Positions 63,950-64,000 of a stretch of 64,000 bases of DNA are shown here, piece by piece. Under the pieces are notes generated by a model. It ran no database searches. It had not been told where the DNA came from and saw only the letters and a list, made by a program, of their open reading frames with translations. A program made the translations under genes and the position numbers. The DNA comes from Ianthella basta (Eukaryota > Porifera > Demospongiae > Verongiida > Ianthellidae), in assembly GCA_964019415.1 (NCBI GenBank), contig OZ025875.1:62001-126000 (forward strand), written 5' to 3'. Each line of letters begins with the position of its first letter. The first letter of the stretch is position 1.

Positions 63950-64000
63950 AGGCAAAATGAGGCAATATGAGGCTAGAAATAGCAAGATGAGGCAAGATGA

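Larger units (their letters stand above)
57416..64000 (-). repeat. Decamer satellite, right-hand segment reaching the window edge
   Basis: The gcaagaagaa-type decamer array resumes at about 57,416 and runs off the window. It holds repeated modules with the marker caagatcttg followed by caatatgagg (about 58,039, 60,623 and 61,030), another ggaaatagaaag module (59,110) and a duplication at about 1,852-bp spacing near the right end. The longest stop-free frames of the window lie here on the minus strand (57,120-59,270, 716 codons; 59,153-60,880, 575 codons). Their residues follow the 10-residue period of the satellite and are not evidence of a gene. Confidence 0.95.

Noticed and set aside
38405-64000. 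Minus-strand frames of 60-716 codons in the right array
   Set aside because: They are products of the stop-free decamer with a 10-residue period. Residue changes track decamer variants, and several long frames overlap each other.
1-64000. CRISPR array
   Set aside because: There are no unique spacers between constant repeats, the units are contiguous, and a TA-flanked transposon and a solo LTR point to a eukaryote.
1-64000. tRNA, rRNA or other structured RNA genes
   Set aside because: The arrays are pure tandem repeat, and the three non-repeat stretches (37,900-38,687, 41,674-41,908 and 42,711-43,072) show no tRNA-like promoter boxes or cloverleaf that I could recognise.

Overview
The window is almost entirely satellite DNA from a eukaryote. 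I find no intact gene, tRNA, rRNA or CRISPR array. A TA-flanked DNA transposon carrying a decayed pogo/Tigger-like transposase fragment and a solo LTR point to a eukaryote, most likely an animal and perhaps a marine invertebrate; the species cannot be read from this sequence.

Left block (1 to about 37,715): an unbroken array of a unit of about 35 bp, roughly 1,075 nominal copies. Each unit is three decamers of the form cNNatcttgc (the third ends ttac) plus a 5-base spacer cttgt. The array is built by nested segmental duplications: 5,030-bp spacing at 1-8,236, 3,188-bp at 8,100-12,563, 4,109-bp with a nested 1,259-bp tandem at 13,115-19,968, a 3,195-bp tandem at 24,097-30,486, and a 385-bp eleven-unit repeat at 36,061-37,055. 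A 41-bp length variant marks a middle domain (about 8,300-33,860), while the outer domains resemble each other.

Centre (37,682-37,826): the array passes through about four plain decamers and then folds back as an inverted repeat. From here on the same heptamer runs on the opposite strand (gcaagat on the + strand).

Right block (37,756-64,000): about 25 kb of decamer satellite (gcaagatgag, gcaagatatt, gcaagaaata, gcaagatata, gcaagaagaa), interrupted three times. At 37,900-38,687 there is a 788-bp deletion derivative of a TA-targeting DNA transposon with 27-bp terminal inverted repeats. At 41,674-41,908 there is a 235-bp solo LTR with a perfect 5-bp target duplication. At 42,711-43,072 there is a 362-bp single-copy stretch of unknown origin. 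Variant decamers divide the rest into domains, with a 1,007-bp tandem duplication at about 54,155-56,168 and a duplication at about 1,852-bp spacing near the right edge.

The many long open frames (up to 716 codons, minus strand, 57,120-59,270) arise because the pyrimidine-rich strand of both repeat units lacks stop codons. They are not genes. The unusual features are the head-to-head organisation of two satellites built on one decamer and the fold-back junction between them. No biochemical system is encoded here.
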